Source of the DNA: Ricinus communis | Taxonomy: Eukaryota > Streptophyta > Magnoliopsida > Malpighiales > Euphorbiaceae | Direction: 5' to 3' | Assembly (NCBI RefSeq): GCF_019578655.1 | Contig: NC_063259.1 | Location: 12,366,489-12,430,488, forward strand | DNA: 64,000 nt | Shown here: positions 33,390 through 44,800 of the stretch, piece after piece | Numbering within the stretch: the first letter of the stretch is position 1 | Layout of the letters: every line of letters starts with the position of its first letter | Program-made: the position numbers and the translations under genes | Notes under the pieces: model-generated | What the model was told of the DNA's origin: nothing | The model's database searches: none | Seen by the model: only the letters and a program-made list of their open reading frames with translations

Positions 33390-35392
33390 TTGATTCTAAA
33401 GCAAAACAGTGAATCAGATTCTGATAAAAAAAATAATTTCCAAAATCTTGAGGTTTCTGAAAATGTTCTAGAAAATTTAATTAATGTACTAAAAAAAATA
33501 ATCTCAAGAAAATATCTTATTCAGATAAAACTCATCTTTCCTGATGATTTTCAAATAGAAACTACAGCTTTGTTTGATACAAGAACGGACCTCAACTAAA
33601 TCAACTATGAGTTAGTTCTTAAAAGATATCATCAAGAGACAAATAAAAGACTCACCTCTGCTAATAATTTAAAGATTAGAATTGCCGGAAAAACCGAAGC
33701 AGCAATTCTAAACAACGACATTGCTTTAAAAAATATTTTCATTCTTACAAAGGATTTGCAACAAACAATTATTTTGGGGATTCTTTTTCTTAATTTGATT
33801 ACCCCCTTCAAAGTAACTACAGATGGTATCATTTTTAAAGCTAAGGGTTCAAAAGTTGTTTTTCCTTTTTTAGAAAAACCTAAGAAAAGAAATCTCAATC
33901 TTATAAAAGCTCACTCGATTTATAATTTTGAGATAAATGCTTTAACTAAAGGAAAGCAAATCCAGCTATTCCATTTGAAACAAGATATGAGTTTAAAGAG
34001 AATTCAAAGCCAATTGCAAAATGATTTTGTTCAAAAAATGATTTCTGATTTACAAGAAAAAATCGAAAGAGAAGTTTGTTCAGATCTTCCAAATGCTTTC
34101 TGGAAAAGAAAACAACATATGGTAGATTTACCATATGAAAAGGAATTTAGTGAAAAACAAATCCCTACCATTGTAGGATAGAAATCTAAGACTTAGAGAA
34201 AAAAGGCTTAATTACCAAATCACGATCCCCCTGGTCGTATGCAGCTTTCTATGTCAATAAAAATAGTGAAATAGAAAGAGGTACACCTAGATTGGTAATT
34301 AACTACAAACCTTTAAGTAAAGCTCTTAAGTGGATTAGATATCCTATTCCAAACAAAAACAATCTTCTTTAAAAGCTTCATTCTGCTTTCATTTTTTCAA
34401 AGTTTGATATGAAGTTAGGATTTTGGCGAATCCAGATTCATCCTAGAGATCGCTACAAAACTGTATTTACAGTTCCACTTGGCTAGTACAAATGGAATGT
34501 AATACTATTTGGTTTAAAAAATGCTCCTTCTGAATTTCAAAAAATTATGAATGACATTTTTAATCCCTATTCAAAGTTTTATATTGTGTACATTGATAAT
34601 GCACTAATCTTTTCAAATTCTCTGGAACAACATTTTAAATACTTAGAAATATTTTTCTATGTTGTTAAGAAAAATAGCTTAGTTGTTTCCAAATCCAAAG
34701 TATCCTTATTCCAGACGAAGATTAGATTCCTTGGGCACTACATCTCCCCGGGAACTATTACCCTAATTGAAAGATCTCTAACTTTTACTTCAAAGTTTCC
34801 AAATAAAATTTTGAAAAAAAACTCAATTGCAAAGATTCTTTGGCAGTTTAAATTATGTCATGGACTTTTATCCAAATTTATACTGTTTAGCAAAGCCTCC
34901 CCTTGATAGGTTGAAGAAGAATCCCCTTGCATGGTCTGATGAGCATACAAAGATTGTTCGAAGCATCAAAAAACAAGTTTTTAAAATTCCATGTTTGCAT
35001 CTAGCTGATCCATCTGCATTCAAAATAGTCAAAACTGATGCATCAGATTTAGGTTATGGTGGAATTCTTAAACAAATTCAAAATAATAAAGAATGCATTG
35101 TCTAGTTTACTTCCGCACACTGGAATGATACTCAAAGAAATTATTCAACCATCAAAAAAGAAATCCTTTCAATAGTCCTATGCATTTCAAAGTTTCAAAG
35201 TGATCTTTTAAATTAAAAATTTCTTTTAAGGATTGATTGTAAATCTGCAAAAGAAGTATTGCAAAAAGATGTACAAAACATAGCTTTAAGAAAAAATTTT
35301 GCTAGATGACAAGCTATTCTTTCTATTTCTGATTTTGAAATTGAACTCAAATTCAATACTAACTTTCTAACCAAAGAGTTCCTTCAAAAATA
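33390..35392 (+). pseudogene. Pararetroviral protease-RT-RNase H, decayed
   Basis: Readable landmarks are an aspartic protease site TALFDTRTDLN near 33570 (third active-site residue is Arg, not Gly), the RT block LVINYKPLSKALKWIRYPI near 34295, the catalytic box YIDNAL near 34588 (second Asp is Asn), and the RNase H start KTDASDLGYGG near 35032. In-frame stops occur near 33597, 34180, 34370, 34485, 35104 and 35214, and the frame changes around 34750-34900. The changed catalytic residues and stops mean no active enzyme can be made. Confidence 0.7.
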
Positions 35393-36120
35393 GGAGTGAC
35401 AATGCTACGTAAAACAAAAGCAAAGGATAAAGAAGAAAAGCCAAAAGCAAATTCGAAAACTGAACAAAGCCTTAAGAAGGAGATTATTCCTTCCACTTCA
35501 AAGCCAATCAAAGCCTGGACTGAGATCATCCAGGAAGAAATAAACAAAAGCCAAGAAGATCCAGGTCAAAAGCAATTTCAAATACAGGAATGGCTTGCAT
35601 AGCAACCTCTCGAGTTTTTGAAAATGGTCTAAGAATATTCAAAAACAAAACTTGTGGCTGAAGTCCAGCCTCCAAAGTCATCTTCTTCTTTAACCAATGG
35701 TCGTCAAAATAAGCAAAAACACTATTTCTACGGAAAATACCATTTAGCGGTATTTCAATCGATGAAAAAGATTCAACAAAAGACAGAAGCGTCAGATTGC
35801 TAATCTGTTGTACGAGTTATCCGTACCGAGGAACGGATTTGGTATTTGGATATTATTTCTATCAATGATTTGGCCAATTATGCGATTTAAATAATGAAAA
35901 ATCAAATATTTAAAAATTGTATCGAGGATGACTGGAAAAGTGGAAACAAAGCCAGATATAAAAGTATACTCCCTATCCCTCTTTTAAAGCCTGAGATAGT
36001 AATTTTCTCACAAAACCTATCTCACAATTCTCAAAGCATTTCAAAACCAAATTCACAAGAAATAGTTTTGTCTCAAACAAAACTTTTTAAAACTAATGAA
36101 ATCATAGAAAAATAAAATTT
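35393..36120 (+). pseudogene. Pararetroviral downstream ORF, lysine-rich part
   Basis: Two short frames, 35396-35602 and 35894-36115, continue after the RNase H region. The first is strongly charged (many Lys and Glu) and has a KAWTEIIQEEINKSQEDPG block; the second is rich in Ser, Asn and Gln. Stops and frame changes separate them. I cannot assign a function; the position after RNase H fits a second protein of this virus group. Confidence 0.45.
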
Positions 36121-37115
36121 TCAAAGCATTTTAACTGTTGAGGAAGAATTCTGTACAGAAAGCCCCTCAAAATTAGTTTCAAAAGTTTTTCCTCCAAGAT
36201 GGTATTTTAAACCCTGAAATAAAGTAAAACCTCAGTCTTATTACCAGTCTATCCTAGAGGTAACCAGTTCTGCAAAGTTTAAACATTTTAAAAAATACAA
36301 AGACCATAAAGACCCAGCTTATTCCACCTGTACCATTAAAAGAATCCCCACCTTTCAGATTGGGGAATGGAATTACACTCTTCAATATCTTTCCCAACCA
36401 CCCTTCAAAACACCTACCCCTTAAGTCTTAATATCGCCTTTAATTATTAGGATTACCAGCAAGCCTGGTTTAATACCTTTCTCTTATAAAATGAAGGACA
36501 GAGCCATTCTTGACTTTTTTACTTCGACACTAGCACAATCCAAACATTAGAAATTTCTTATTGGTTTAAACAATGGTGAAACTATTATGGTAACGTTCCA
36601 AAAACTATAATACCAGAAGTACTTCCCTTGTTTGACATCTTCAAAGCTCATTACAAACCAAACAAAATAGAAAGACAATTCCCCCCTTGCTTTTATTTTG
36701 TTCAAACTTCTTCCTCCCTTGGGTATGTGTGGGGTATTTCCATTTCAACCAAGCAGCAGATGGAGAAGTCATACTTACCCGTAGATTCAAAGTAAAATGG
36801 TGGGACAAATTCAACCACCAAGACAAACTATCTCCAAAGATGGTCCAAAATTTTCTTACAAAGAATAGTTTCTTGTCAGCACCTAAAGAACAAACTACCT
36901 TCCTGGCACAAAAGTCTTTTATACTTTCAAAACTAGCGGCAGCTCAAACAGAAGAAGATTTCCTACAACTAATCAAACTGTTGTCAGAAACCGTCTCCTC
37001 TAAAGGAAAGTCTAAAGCTTCATCATCCTCTTTAAGCACCAGCTCTGCAGCCATTAACTTAGATGGTGACTCGAATGAAAATGATTGTTTTGGGATATTT
37101 AAACCTATAAAATAA
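36121..37115 (+). pseudogene. Pararetroviral downstream ORF, RFKVKWWDKF part
   Basis: The longest frame, 36687-37115, contains RRFKVKWWDKFNHQDKL and then a heptad-like Gln/Leu-rich stretch and a Ser-rich C-terminus. The WW-containing motif recurs in uncharacterised proteins next to pararetroviral RT in plant genomes. The upstream part is readable near 36140-36440 in pieces with several stops. Function is unknown. Confidence 0.45.
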
Positions 37116-37190
37116 AATGCTCAAAAGTCTTGTAAAGCCCTTGGGCTAAAAACCAAGAATGTCGGCCCTTGGTAACTTTCTGTAAAGGGT

Positions 37191-37759
37191 CAAAAAACCC
37201 ATATATTAATTTTTAACATATATTTTTAATTTTTAATACATAGAACTTCTATTTTGATATGTACACTTATTTTTAATATATGAAATTTAAGCTATGTGTA
37301 ATTTATAGTTTTTTCTTTTAATTTATTGATTAATAAATTACATTCCTAATTAAATACTGATTCTAATATGAAAAAATAAGATATTAATTATATTTTTATA
37401 TTATATTAATTAATAAATAGTTTTCTAATCGAATAACAATACTAATTCTATCCTATGAAATAATATATTAACTATATTTTAATATTATATTAATTAATAA
37501 ATTAATTTTAATTGGATAATAATTCTAATTCTAAAAAATAATAGTTAAAATAATATTTTTAATAATATATTCAATAATAAAATAATTTTTAATTATATAA
37601 TAAATTTTTAATTTTAAGAAATAGTAATATCAATTATATTAATAGTATTAATTCATATAATACTAGAATTAATTAATAAGTATTTTTTATTATTACACTA
37701 ATAAAATTTAAAATTTTAAAAAAGTGTAAAAAGAATATTTAAAGATAGTTAGTTTGTAA
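37191..37759. other. Very AT-rich spacer
   Basis: TTAATTAATAAAT-type words recur at about 80-110 base intervals (near 37325, 37408, 37493, 37566). There is no coding signal. It may be the flank of the viral insert. Confidence 0.5.
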
Positions 37760-38973
37760 TGTGTCTAAGTTAGTACTCGCAAGTATATGAACCGAATGAT
37801 AGTACGGGTAAGTTTACCACGAGGTTGATCTCACAAGGAATTGTAGAGTAAATATTATAAAGACTAACTATCACACAAAATACTAAAAATAAATCTAAAA
37901 CACTCTTAGCCAATATTTTGAGAATAATTTTAAGGTTTATAAAAAAAATTAAATAACTAGAAAATAAATATGCAACTAGAATGACTAATGTAAAATATAT
38001 GATAAAATAGAATTTAGTCTAACTTATACTTAGTAATTCCTTTATTTCCTTTAAGTCCAAATATAATGAAAGAAATGGTGATGTGCTTTTTTCCTAAGTC
38101 ACTCAAGCTAATGATGCAACCTAGGTTTCTTATACCAACATAGGTTAAATTAAAGATGATATCTCTAATACTTTTAACCTAAAGATTTTCATAACAAATA
38201 TTACTATTAAATTGATATGATAGTCGACCAATAATAATAGATGAAACTAATATATATATATGAAGATAAAGAAATCATTTATTAAACTCATAATATATAA
38301 GGTTCATACATAAATAAAAAGTCAAATTAAACACTTGTGGAACTTAGCTTGACATATTTAATCCAATAGTTGTTGTAATTAAATAGAAAGACATAAGATA
38401 CAAAGAACATAAAATTAAAACTCCCTCAAATTCCAAAGGCCCTTCAAGGAATTAAGAAGATTGATCCTCACTCTCACTCTCAATGCAAAAAGACTAACTA
38501 GATGTAGAAGATGATGAACTGTAAGAATTCCTGCAGAGAGAATAGTAAAAGCCTTCTTTTGCTTAACTAACCTCTACTTCTTATGGAGATTCCCTTTTTT
38601 AGAGTCCTTTCAGCATATAACTACTATTGTTATCTCTTTACTATCCTAAACAAAATAAACAACTTAAAAGATAAGTATCCATTAATTACATCATAACTAA
38701 TTAATTTCCATTTCGTGAGCCTTGATAAATTCAGCTAGGCATGCGCTATTGATAGTCCACGTGTCTTATTTCCAAGCCTTTTACAACCGCAGTCCATTTA
38801 AAACGCATTTATGTATTTTTGGCTCAAATTCTCCTCTTTGGTCGTTGTTTTCTGAAATTAGACAAGAAACTAAAGTGAGGTAAAAAGCATATATTCCTGC
38901 ATATTATGTATATAAAATATATCAATAAACTACTAAAATATCTTAATTATATATACATAATATGAACCTATCA
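37760..38973 (-). repeat. Probable 3' LTR of the minus Athila-like element
   Basis: On the minus strand the block starts TGATAGGTTCATATTATG at 38973, right after CTTGAGAACAAGTAAATATTTAAGTGTGAGG, the same kind of signal that precedes the other Athila LTRs here. The far end is set at ACTTGCGAGTACTAACTTAGACACA near 37760 by its resemblance to the end of Athila LTRs and the CA terminus. No partner LTR is in the window because the other end of the element is cut. Confidence 0.5.
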
Positions 38974-40379
38974 AATATCCTCACACTTAAATATTTACTT
39001 GTTCTCAAGTAAATAACAATTAAGAATTAATTTTTGTAAAATCAATGAAGCAATTCGTACTCAGCTCAAAGGTACTATTCAAAAGAATATCATTAATGCA
39101 AAAATTATGCAAACCAAAGAAAACTTGAATCATAAGAATTTCTTAAAAGATATAAACTCAATCCTAGTTAGTCAAAAGATTCAAGTATTCATCATCTACA
39201 CATATTTCATAATAAATAGCCTAACTCATTATCAATAAATACAATTATAATGCATAATTCAAATTCTAATAACCTTATTCAAGAGGTAGATCTTTATGTT
39301 CAAATAATAGATCAATAGGCATTTATATTTTTCACTTGCTTTGCAAGCTCTTTTTCTTTCCACCCCTTAGATTTTACTTGATACTTGGGGTTTCTTTTTT
39401 TCTTGAAATGTTATACTTTTTTACGCAGATACAAACATGGGTAATGAATGCACCTGGTTACTCAACAAAACATACATCAAGATGTTGTGCATACTCATAA
39501 TTTCAATTGCCTTTTTACGTGAAAATCAACATTAGTCATGAAGATCCCTGGTTACTCAACAACTAAAATTAGCAGAGTAGAATTATTAAACTTAGAGCTT
39601 TTAACTTACCTATATTATTTCTCACAAACATAGGTAAACTTAATAATAACAAGAAAATAATAACCTAAATCATACACTTCTAATCATACCCATGTTAAAT
39701 GTTGCTAAATTACTCATCATGTCCATATGCAAAAGATGAACACTTGATCATTTAAGTGCAATTAACTCATGAGTTTCACATTCATATATATGCTTAAAAA
39801 TCAATTCAAGAACTCAAAGATTTATCATAATAGCATTCTTTCATTGATTCTTTAGTATATAATAATAACAGAAAGCTAAGTATAAAATATTTTAAAAATA
39901 ATTTTTGCAAAAACTAATCAAAAGTTACTAAATACATGACATATATAAAAGAATTACTCCAATTCTCTCCACCACACTTATTGTAGACATTGCCCTTAAT
40001 GTCTTAAACAAAAAAGAAATACATAAAGGAGAAAAAGATAGAATACTTTCTTGAAAAATAGGTGGCATTTAAGTCGCCATTGGCCATAAGTAATCATCAT
40101 CCCATATAAACCTTAAATAAACTTAGAGAACCATCATTGATAAGAACTCGTTAGCTAAAATAAAATATCATAAATAAAACAGAATTAGAAAGTTATTATC
40201 GCAAAAGAAATGCATAAAAGAAATCCTAGGTGGCTATAAAGCATGAAAATCCTAAGGTAGCTAAAAATAAAAAATAATAAAATAAAAATAAATGTCCTAC
40301 GATACTAGATAGCTAAGTCCTAAAAATAATAAAAAACTATTTCAAAACTAGAATCAATAAGGTGGGGATAATGGTGGTG
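38974..40379 (-). mobile_element. 3' non-coding part of the Athila-like element
   Basis: AT-rich, no conserved protein. A short paired word is visible: CACCTGGTTACTCAACAAAAC near 39450 and CCCTGGTTACTCAACAACTAA near 39546. The end next to the LTR carries the CTTGAGAACAAG...AAGTGTGAGG signal. Confidence 0.5.
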
Positions 40380-41512
40380 ATGGAGCATCAAAGTCGACTT
40401 TCAAAGTAGCAGTCAAGCTTGTACGCTTGTCGACATTGACTTCTCTCTACATTAGCCAAACGAGAATCAAAGGCATCGAGCCGTTGGTTAAGGTTGGTGT
40501 CTATAGCTTGTAGTTGGTTTAAAACTTGTTGCCAACCTTGACTATCCCACTCTTGTCCTCTACTTTCCTTATTATTTGATTTCTCCTCTCTATCATTTCT
40601 TGGTGGCTCATCTCTAGCACACTACTACTACCTCCACTTGATCCATGCTTAAAAGTAATAGGACCACCATGACAATTAACTAAATTAGCTATAATCAATG
40701 CATTAGTATCTAAGTTGCCCATGGAGTGTAATGCCTTATATGGAGAAGACTCCGGATCAAAACTACAAAGATACATAGCCAAACCTGTAACCATATGGCC
40801 TAATCCAATACAATTCTTAGGTCTAGTCGGTATTTTTAGTAAACTTTGTATAATAAAATATATCGAAGAAACAAATTTATGGGTAGCTAAACACCATATA
40901 ATATTTAGTTCTTGCCTCGTCACCTTATTTGTCTCTTTCCTCCCAAATATGCCTTCACATATAAATTTTGAGATAAGCAAATAACAATGATTGTTGAAGA
41001 CATTATCTAGCATGTTATTAACATCAGATTTGTCCTGACTTATGAGTTTTTTCAAAAATTTACCTAAATTAAACTTATGATATTACTCACAAATACCTCT
41101 TTTCTTTAACCAAAAGCTTGAACAATTATATCACAAGTAATAGTATAATTATGCTTAAATAATCTTACCCTAATCTCCTTATCATTGGAAGGATCATAAT
41201 GTAGAGTTGTGTAAAACTCTAAAGTTAATTCATTATATGATGGTAGAATTTTAAAGGCAAAATCCTTCCATCCCAGTCTATCCAAAATGATCGTCATTCT
41301 CTCAAAAATATTCAACTCAACTAGAGAGGGAGCATCCAAAAACTTATATGAAACTTGCTCTTTTGAAGCAAGGCTAAGGAATCAATGCCCTCTTCATAGA
41401 AGTAGAGATCAAAAGGAGTTCCATAAGTTGCCATTAAACTTAGTTCTTCTTCATGAGAGCTTGAGACTATTTCCTTCCCCTTTTCCTTTCTTATTCTTTT
41501 ATTTGGGTCCAT
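40380..41512 (-). pseudogene. Athila env-like protein (ATHILA ORF-1 type), interrupted
   Basis: Three frames, 41512-41321, 41339-41106 and 41055-40519, follow each other with short frame changes. The start MDPNKRIRKEKGKEIV is basic. The middle has FERMTIILDRLGWKDFAF and LTLEFYTTLHYDP, and the last frame has TRQELNIIWCLATHKFVSS and LGHMVTGLAMYLCSF; these blocks define the family in plant Athila elements. Near 40540 the frame shifts again, after which WQQVLNQLQAIDTNLNQRLD on the minus strand suggests a C-terminal coiled coil. Placement after integrase is why the family is called env-like. I see no signal peptide or clear membrane anchor. Confidence 0.65.
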
Positions 41513-41819
41513 TATTAACCTTTAGAATAGGTAGAATAGAGATTAGAGGGTAAAGATTTTGAAGTTTTGGAAGAAAAGTTAAGGTTTTTCACAGAGAGAG
41601 AAAGAAAAATGAGGAGAGAAAAAATAGGAGGTGATGTAAATGGAGAAAGGTGATGTTAGAGAGAGAAAATAAAATATTTTTATATGAGAGTTAGGATTTG
41701 GAAGGATTGTGTTTGAATTTTAATTAGGAACCTTTAAGTTGTTATTTTTAGTAGAAGATTAACAAGTTTGAGTCCTAATACAATTCAAATTAAAGTTATT
41801 TTTTTTAATGCTAAATTTA

Positions 41820-42150
41820 GGACAAGATAGCGCCGCCCGGGCCAGGCAGATGTGCCACGAGGTTGTGGCATTCGTGTTGGCTGCTACTGTGCACCTCGTG
41901 GGTGGCGTCCTGCTGGGGTAGTTCGCAGTGGAATCGACCTTATGCATGTTGTCGCGGCTATCCTCCCCGTGGGTGGCTAGTCCGTGACTTGCGGTCCCTC
42001 CATGACCATATGGTGCTCGCACTGTTGCTGGTGCTGTCATGACTACCTTTCTTGCGGAGAGTTCTGCTACCCGTAGTTGGCACTACTACTTGACTGCTTC
42101 AGGCCTGTGTCGTCCCTGCTGTGCCTCTGCTACGGGCCCGTGCAATAATA
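41820..42150. other. GC-rich island in an AT-rich element
   Basis: About 330 bases with GC content far above both flanks, starting near GCGCCGCCCGGGCCAGG and ending near GGGCCCGTGCAAT. An ORF on the minus strand (42040-41759) covers part of it but resembles nothing I know. It could be an inserted fragment, a promoter-like island or captured DNA. The 330 bases to its right are plain AT-rich sequence. Confidence 0.6.
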
Positions 42151-42435
42151 ATCCATTACCGCTATGTAGCTTGCTCAAAAATAAATTTTTTTAGGGGTTT
42201 TAATTATTTCTAAATATATCATAAGGGTTATTAAGTAGTCAAAACATGTAATTAAGTAGTTATTAAAGTAAAAGTAAAGGGCTTATTTTTGAACAAAAGT
42301 CTTAAATTTTATTAATAAATAATCAAAAATAAAAATTACAACTAAAAATTTAAAAGCTAAGCTACTAAAGGAACTTGACTAAAATTAAGACTAAATTTCT
42401 AACTAAAGACAAGCATTATAAAAGATGTTTAGATC

Positions 42436-43078
42436 CTAACTAATTATATTTCCTTGAGCATCCTCTCCCTCTCTTTGTTGTCGATGGGGTGCTATCTTCC
42501 TTAGTCGTCCTCGACCTCTTTTGGGTGTTTTTGCTTCGAGTATGACATAGTCATACTTCCTTGGACGTCCTCTATCTTTGTTTGATTAAGTAGTAATGTT
42601 ACACTCACTTTCACATTCACCCTTACTATCCCCTTCCGAATCGTCACCTCCTGAAGAGATTTCATCAATTAAGTACTTCTCTTGATACTTTCTTTTAGAA
42701 TTTTTAATTTCCATTATTTTCTTAAAAGTGAATGGCCTCTCCATTGGCCTTGGATAGGCTCTAAGATAGGCATAAAAGGCGGTGATTCTCTTCAGGCCTA
42801 AGATCATACTCCTTCCTAAGTCTTTTTCTTGGGCGCCAATTTTTGGGAATTCTGGGTGGAGGTGATGGTGTAGGTGCAGGTGTGGGTCTTCTAGCTCTTA
42901 AACTAGATGGAATTGATGATGAATGGAATTGTGTAGGTTCCCTCCTTCTAATTTTTTCAGATTTCCTTGAGGCAAGTCTTGAGCTTAGTGGCTTGGACCT
43001 AAGTGTAGGGAGATTTAATGGTAGTAAAGGTAGTGGAGAGTCTACCTCCTCTTTGACGCTGCCTTGCCTAGAATTCAT
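42436..43078 (-). pseudogene. ORF with AT-hook motifs between integrase and env-like gene
   Basis: Two overlapping frames, 43078-42761 and 42807-42586, run in the same direction as pol. The first is rich in Pro, Arg and Ser and ends with a basic block, NWRPRKRLRKEYDL. The second has a basic part (KNSKRKYQEKYL) and an acidic part (SSGGDDSEGDSKGE), then one TAA at 42586. Beyond that stop the same frame stays open to 42436 and encodes two AT-hook-like motifs, DRGRPRKYDY and KRGRGRLRKIAP. AT-hooks bind the minor groove of AT-rich DNA. A host origin, or an extra ORF of the element, are both possible. One stop and one frame change break it. I have no named homologue. Confidence 0.5.
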
Positions 43079-43554
43079 GACTATTAAGAGCTATAAGAAG
43101 AAAAATAATTATTTTAAGTAGCTCTTAATGAAGGGTAGGGAGGGCCTATATATAGTATTTCCTTTTAATCCAATTCCGTCTAGGATTTGGTTAAGTTTAG
43201 TCATTAGGAACTAAAATCCTTGTTTACCCCTTAATTACTTGTCCTAATCTTACAAGGAAGCAGAAATTCTAGTTGTTTATACTTTTCTACATTCATATGT
43301 TTAATGATTAAAACTAAATGACCTTTATGTAATACACATAATCTTATAAATACTTGAAGCATAATATTGACTAGTAAATTAAGTGTTACCACATAAAGTT
43401 CTTCTATTGTACTTGATGATCATGTAGGTGCTCGGATACTTGAATCTCTTGCAGGTTCCTAAAAATAAAATGAGAAAATGCTTTAAATTTAAAACTTAAA
43501 TAATAAAAATAGAAAAGATATAATATACAAGTGATAAATTTATTATCTATAGCT
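43079..43554. other. Spacer between integrase and AT-hook ORF
   Basis: AT-rich, no readable protein on either strand. Confidence 0.5.
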
Positions 43555-44800
43555 AGACATTGATGAAGGTTGTTTCAAATTGGTGGTGCCTCAATGCACT
43601 CCACTTCATATGTCCATAGGTCATTCCTTCATAATATGGCTTTAAGCGATAACCATTAACTTTGAATTGTTTTTGAGTCTTAATGTTACGTAATTCCATT
43701 ACATCATGATTGAAAATCATTATTACTTCGAAGGGGGTCGTTCTATCTTGATCTAAGCTTTCTTAGAAAAAGTTTAAAACGTGAGTTAAATAATAACACT
43801 TTCATTCCAGGGGAAAAAGATTTATGAAGTAAATTCTTATCATGTTGCTTCTTAGTCCTTTCTTTATATAGTTTGGCATTCTTATATGCCTCACTATGCA
43901 TTTCTTCTAGCTCGTTTAGGTGCAATAGGCGCTCTTTACCCGCTTTGGTTAAGTCCATATTAAGCTCCTTAATAGCCTAGTATGCTTTATGTTCTAATTC
44001 GACCGCTAACTGGCAAGCCTTGCCGTATACTGATCTATAAAGACTCATTCCAATCGATGTTTTATAAGTCATGCGATATGTTCAAAGGGCATTATTCAAG
44101 TGTATAGCCCAATCTTTCCTAAATGAGCCCACTGATTTCTCAAGTATTAACTTAATTTGCCTATTGCTAACTTCCACCTGTCCTAACGTTTGTGGATGAT
44201 AAGGGGTTGCAACTCTATGAGTTACTCTATATTTCTTTAGTAAGTCGCTAAATGCCTTATTGCAAAAATGTGTTCCGCTATTACTAATGATGGCTCTAGG
44301 CGTTCCAGACCTATTAAAAATATTATCCTTTATAAACTTGCATATTGTCTTATCATTATTAGTTTGAGTAGCTATTACTTCTACCCATTTAGACACATAA
44401 TCAACAACAACAAGTATATATTCATAACCATGAGAAGGTGGAAATGATCCCATACAATCGATGCCCTACACATCAAACAGTTCAACCACAAGATTAAAAG
44501 TTTGAGGCATTTCAGTTTGTTTGCTAATATTTTCACTTCTTTGGCATCTATCACATTTTAGTACAAAAAAAAAATCTTTAAATAACAAAGGCTAGAAACC
44601 TAATTGCAGAATCTTGTAGGCTATTTTCTTACCACCAAAATGATCTCCACAATGTATTTCATGGCAAAAAGCCAAATGCTTTGTTGCTCATCTTCAGAAA
44701 CACATCTTCTAATCATTTAATCAGAATAATGTTTAAAAAAAAGGGTTATCCCAATAATAATGCCTACACACAGATAGAAATCGTTTCTTTTCTTACCATG
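43555..44800 (-). pseudogene. Athila-like integrase
   Basis: Integrase inserts the element DNA. The zinc-binding start is readable but broken near 44700-44540 (CHEIHCGDHFGG-like, then LKCDRCQRSENIS). The core is the frame 44453-44082: the first Asp lies in the short stretch before [18 protein letters not shown], and the last block is [20 protein letters not shown], which keeps the Glu. The second catalytic Asp is changed: the copy has ISNSGTHF where the family has ISDxGTHF. The C-terminal part continues at 43958-43743 ([20 protein letters not shown]) and, after a frame change, to about 43555 (KQFKVNGYRLKPYYEG). No chromodomain is visible. Confidence 0.75.

Larger units (their letters stand above)
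33270..37190 (+). mobile_element. Endogenous pararetrovirus (Caulimoviridae-like) fragment
   Basis: A 3.9 kb plus-strand block reads, in order, as protease, reverse transcriptase, RNase H, then a further lysine-rich and WW-rich region. No LTR, primer-binding site or integrase is found, which separates it from the gypsy elements nearby and fits integrated plant pararetroviral DNA. It is disrupted throughout and lacks a recognisable coat or movement protein. The genus cannot be decided by eye. Confidence 0.65.

Noticed and set aside
41759..42040. ORF across the GC-rich island
   Set aside because: High GC keeps frames open; the predicted protein resembles nothing and runs into plain AT-rich sequence.
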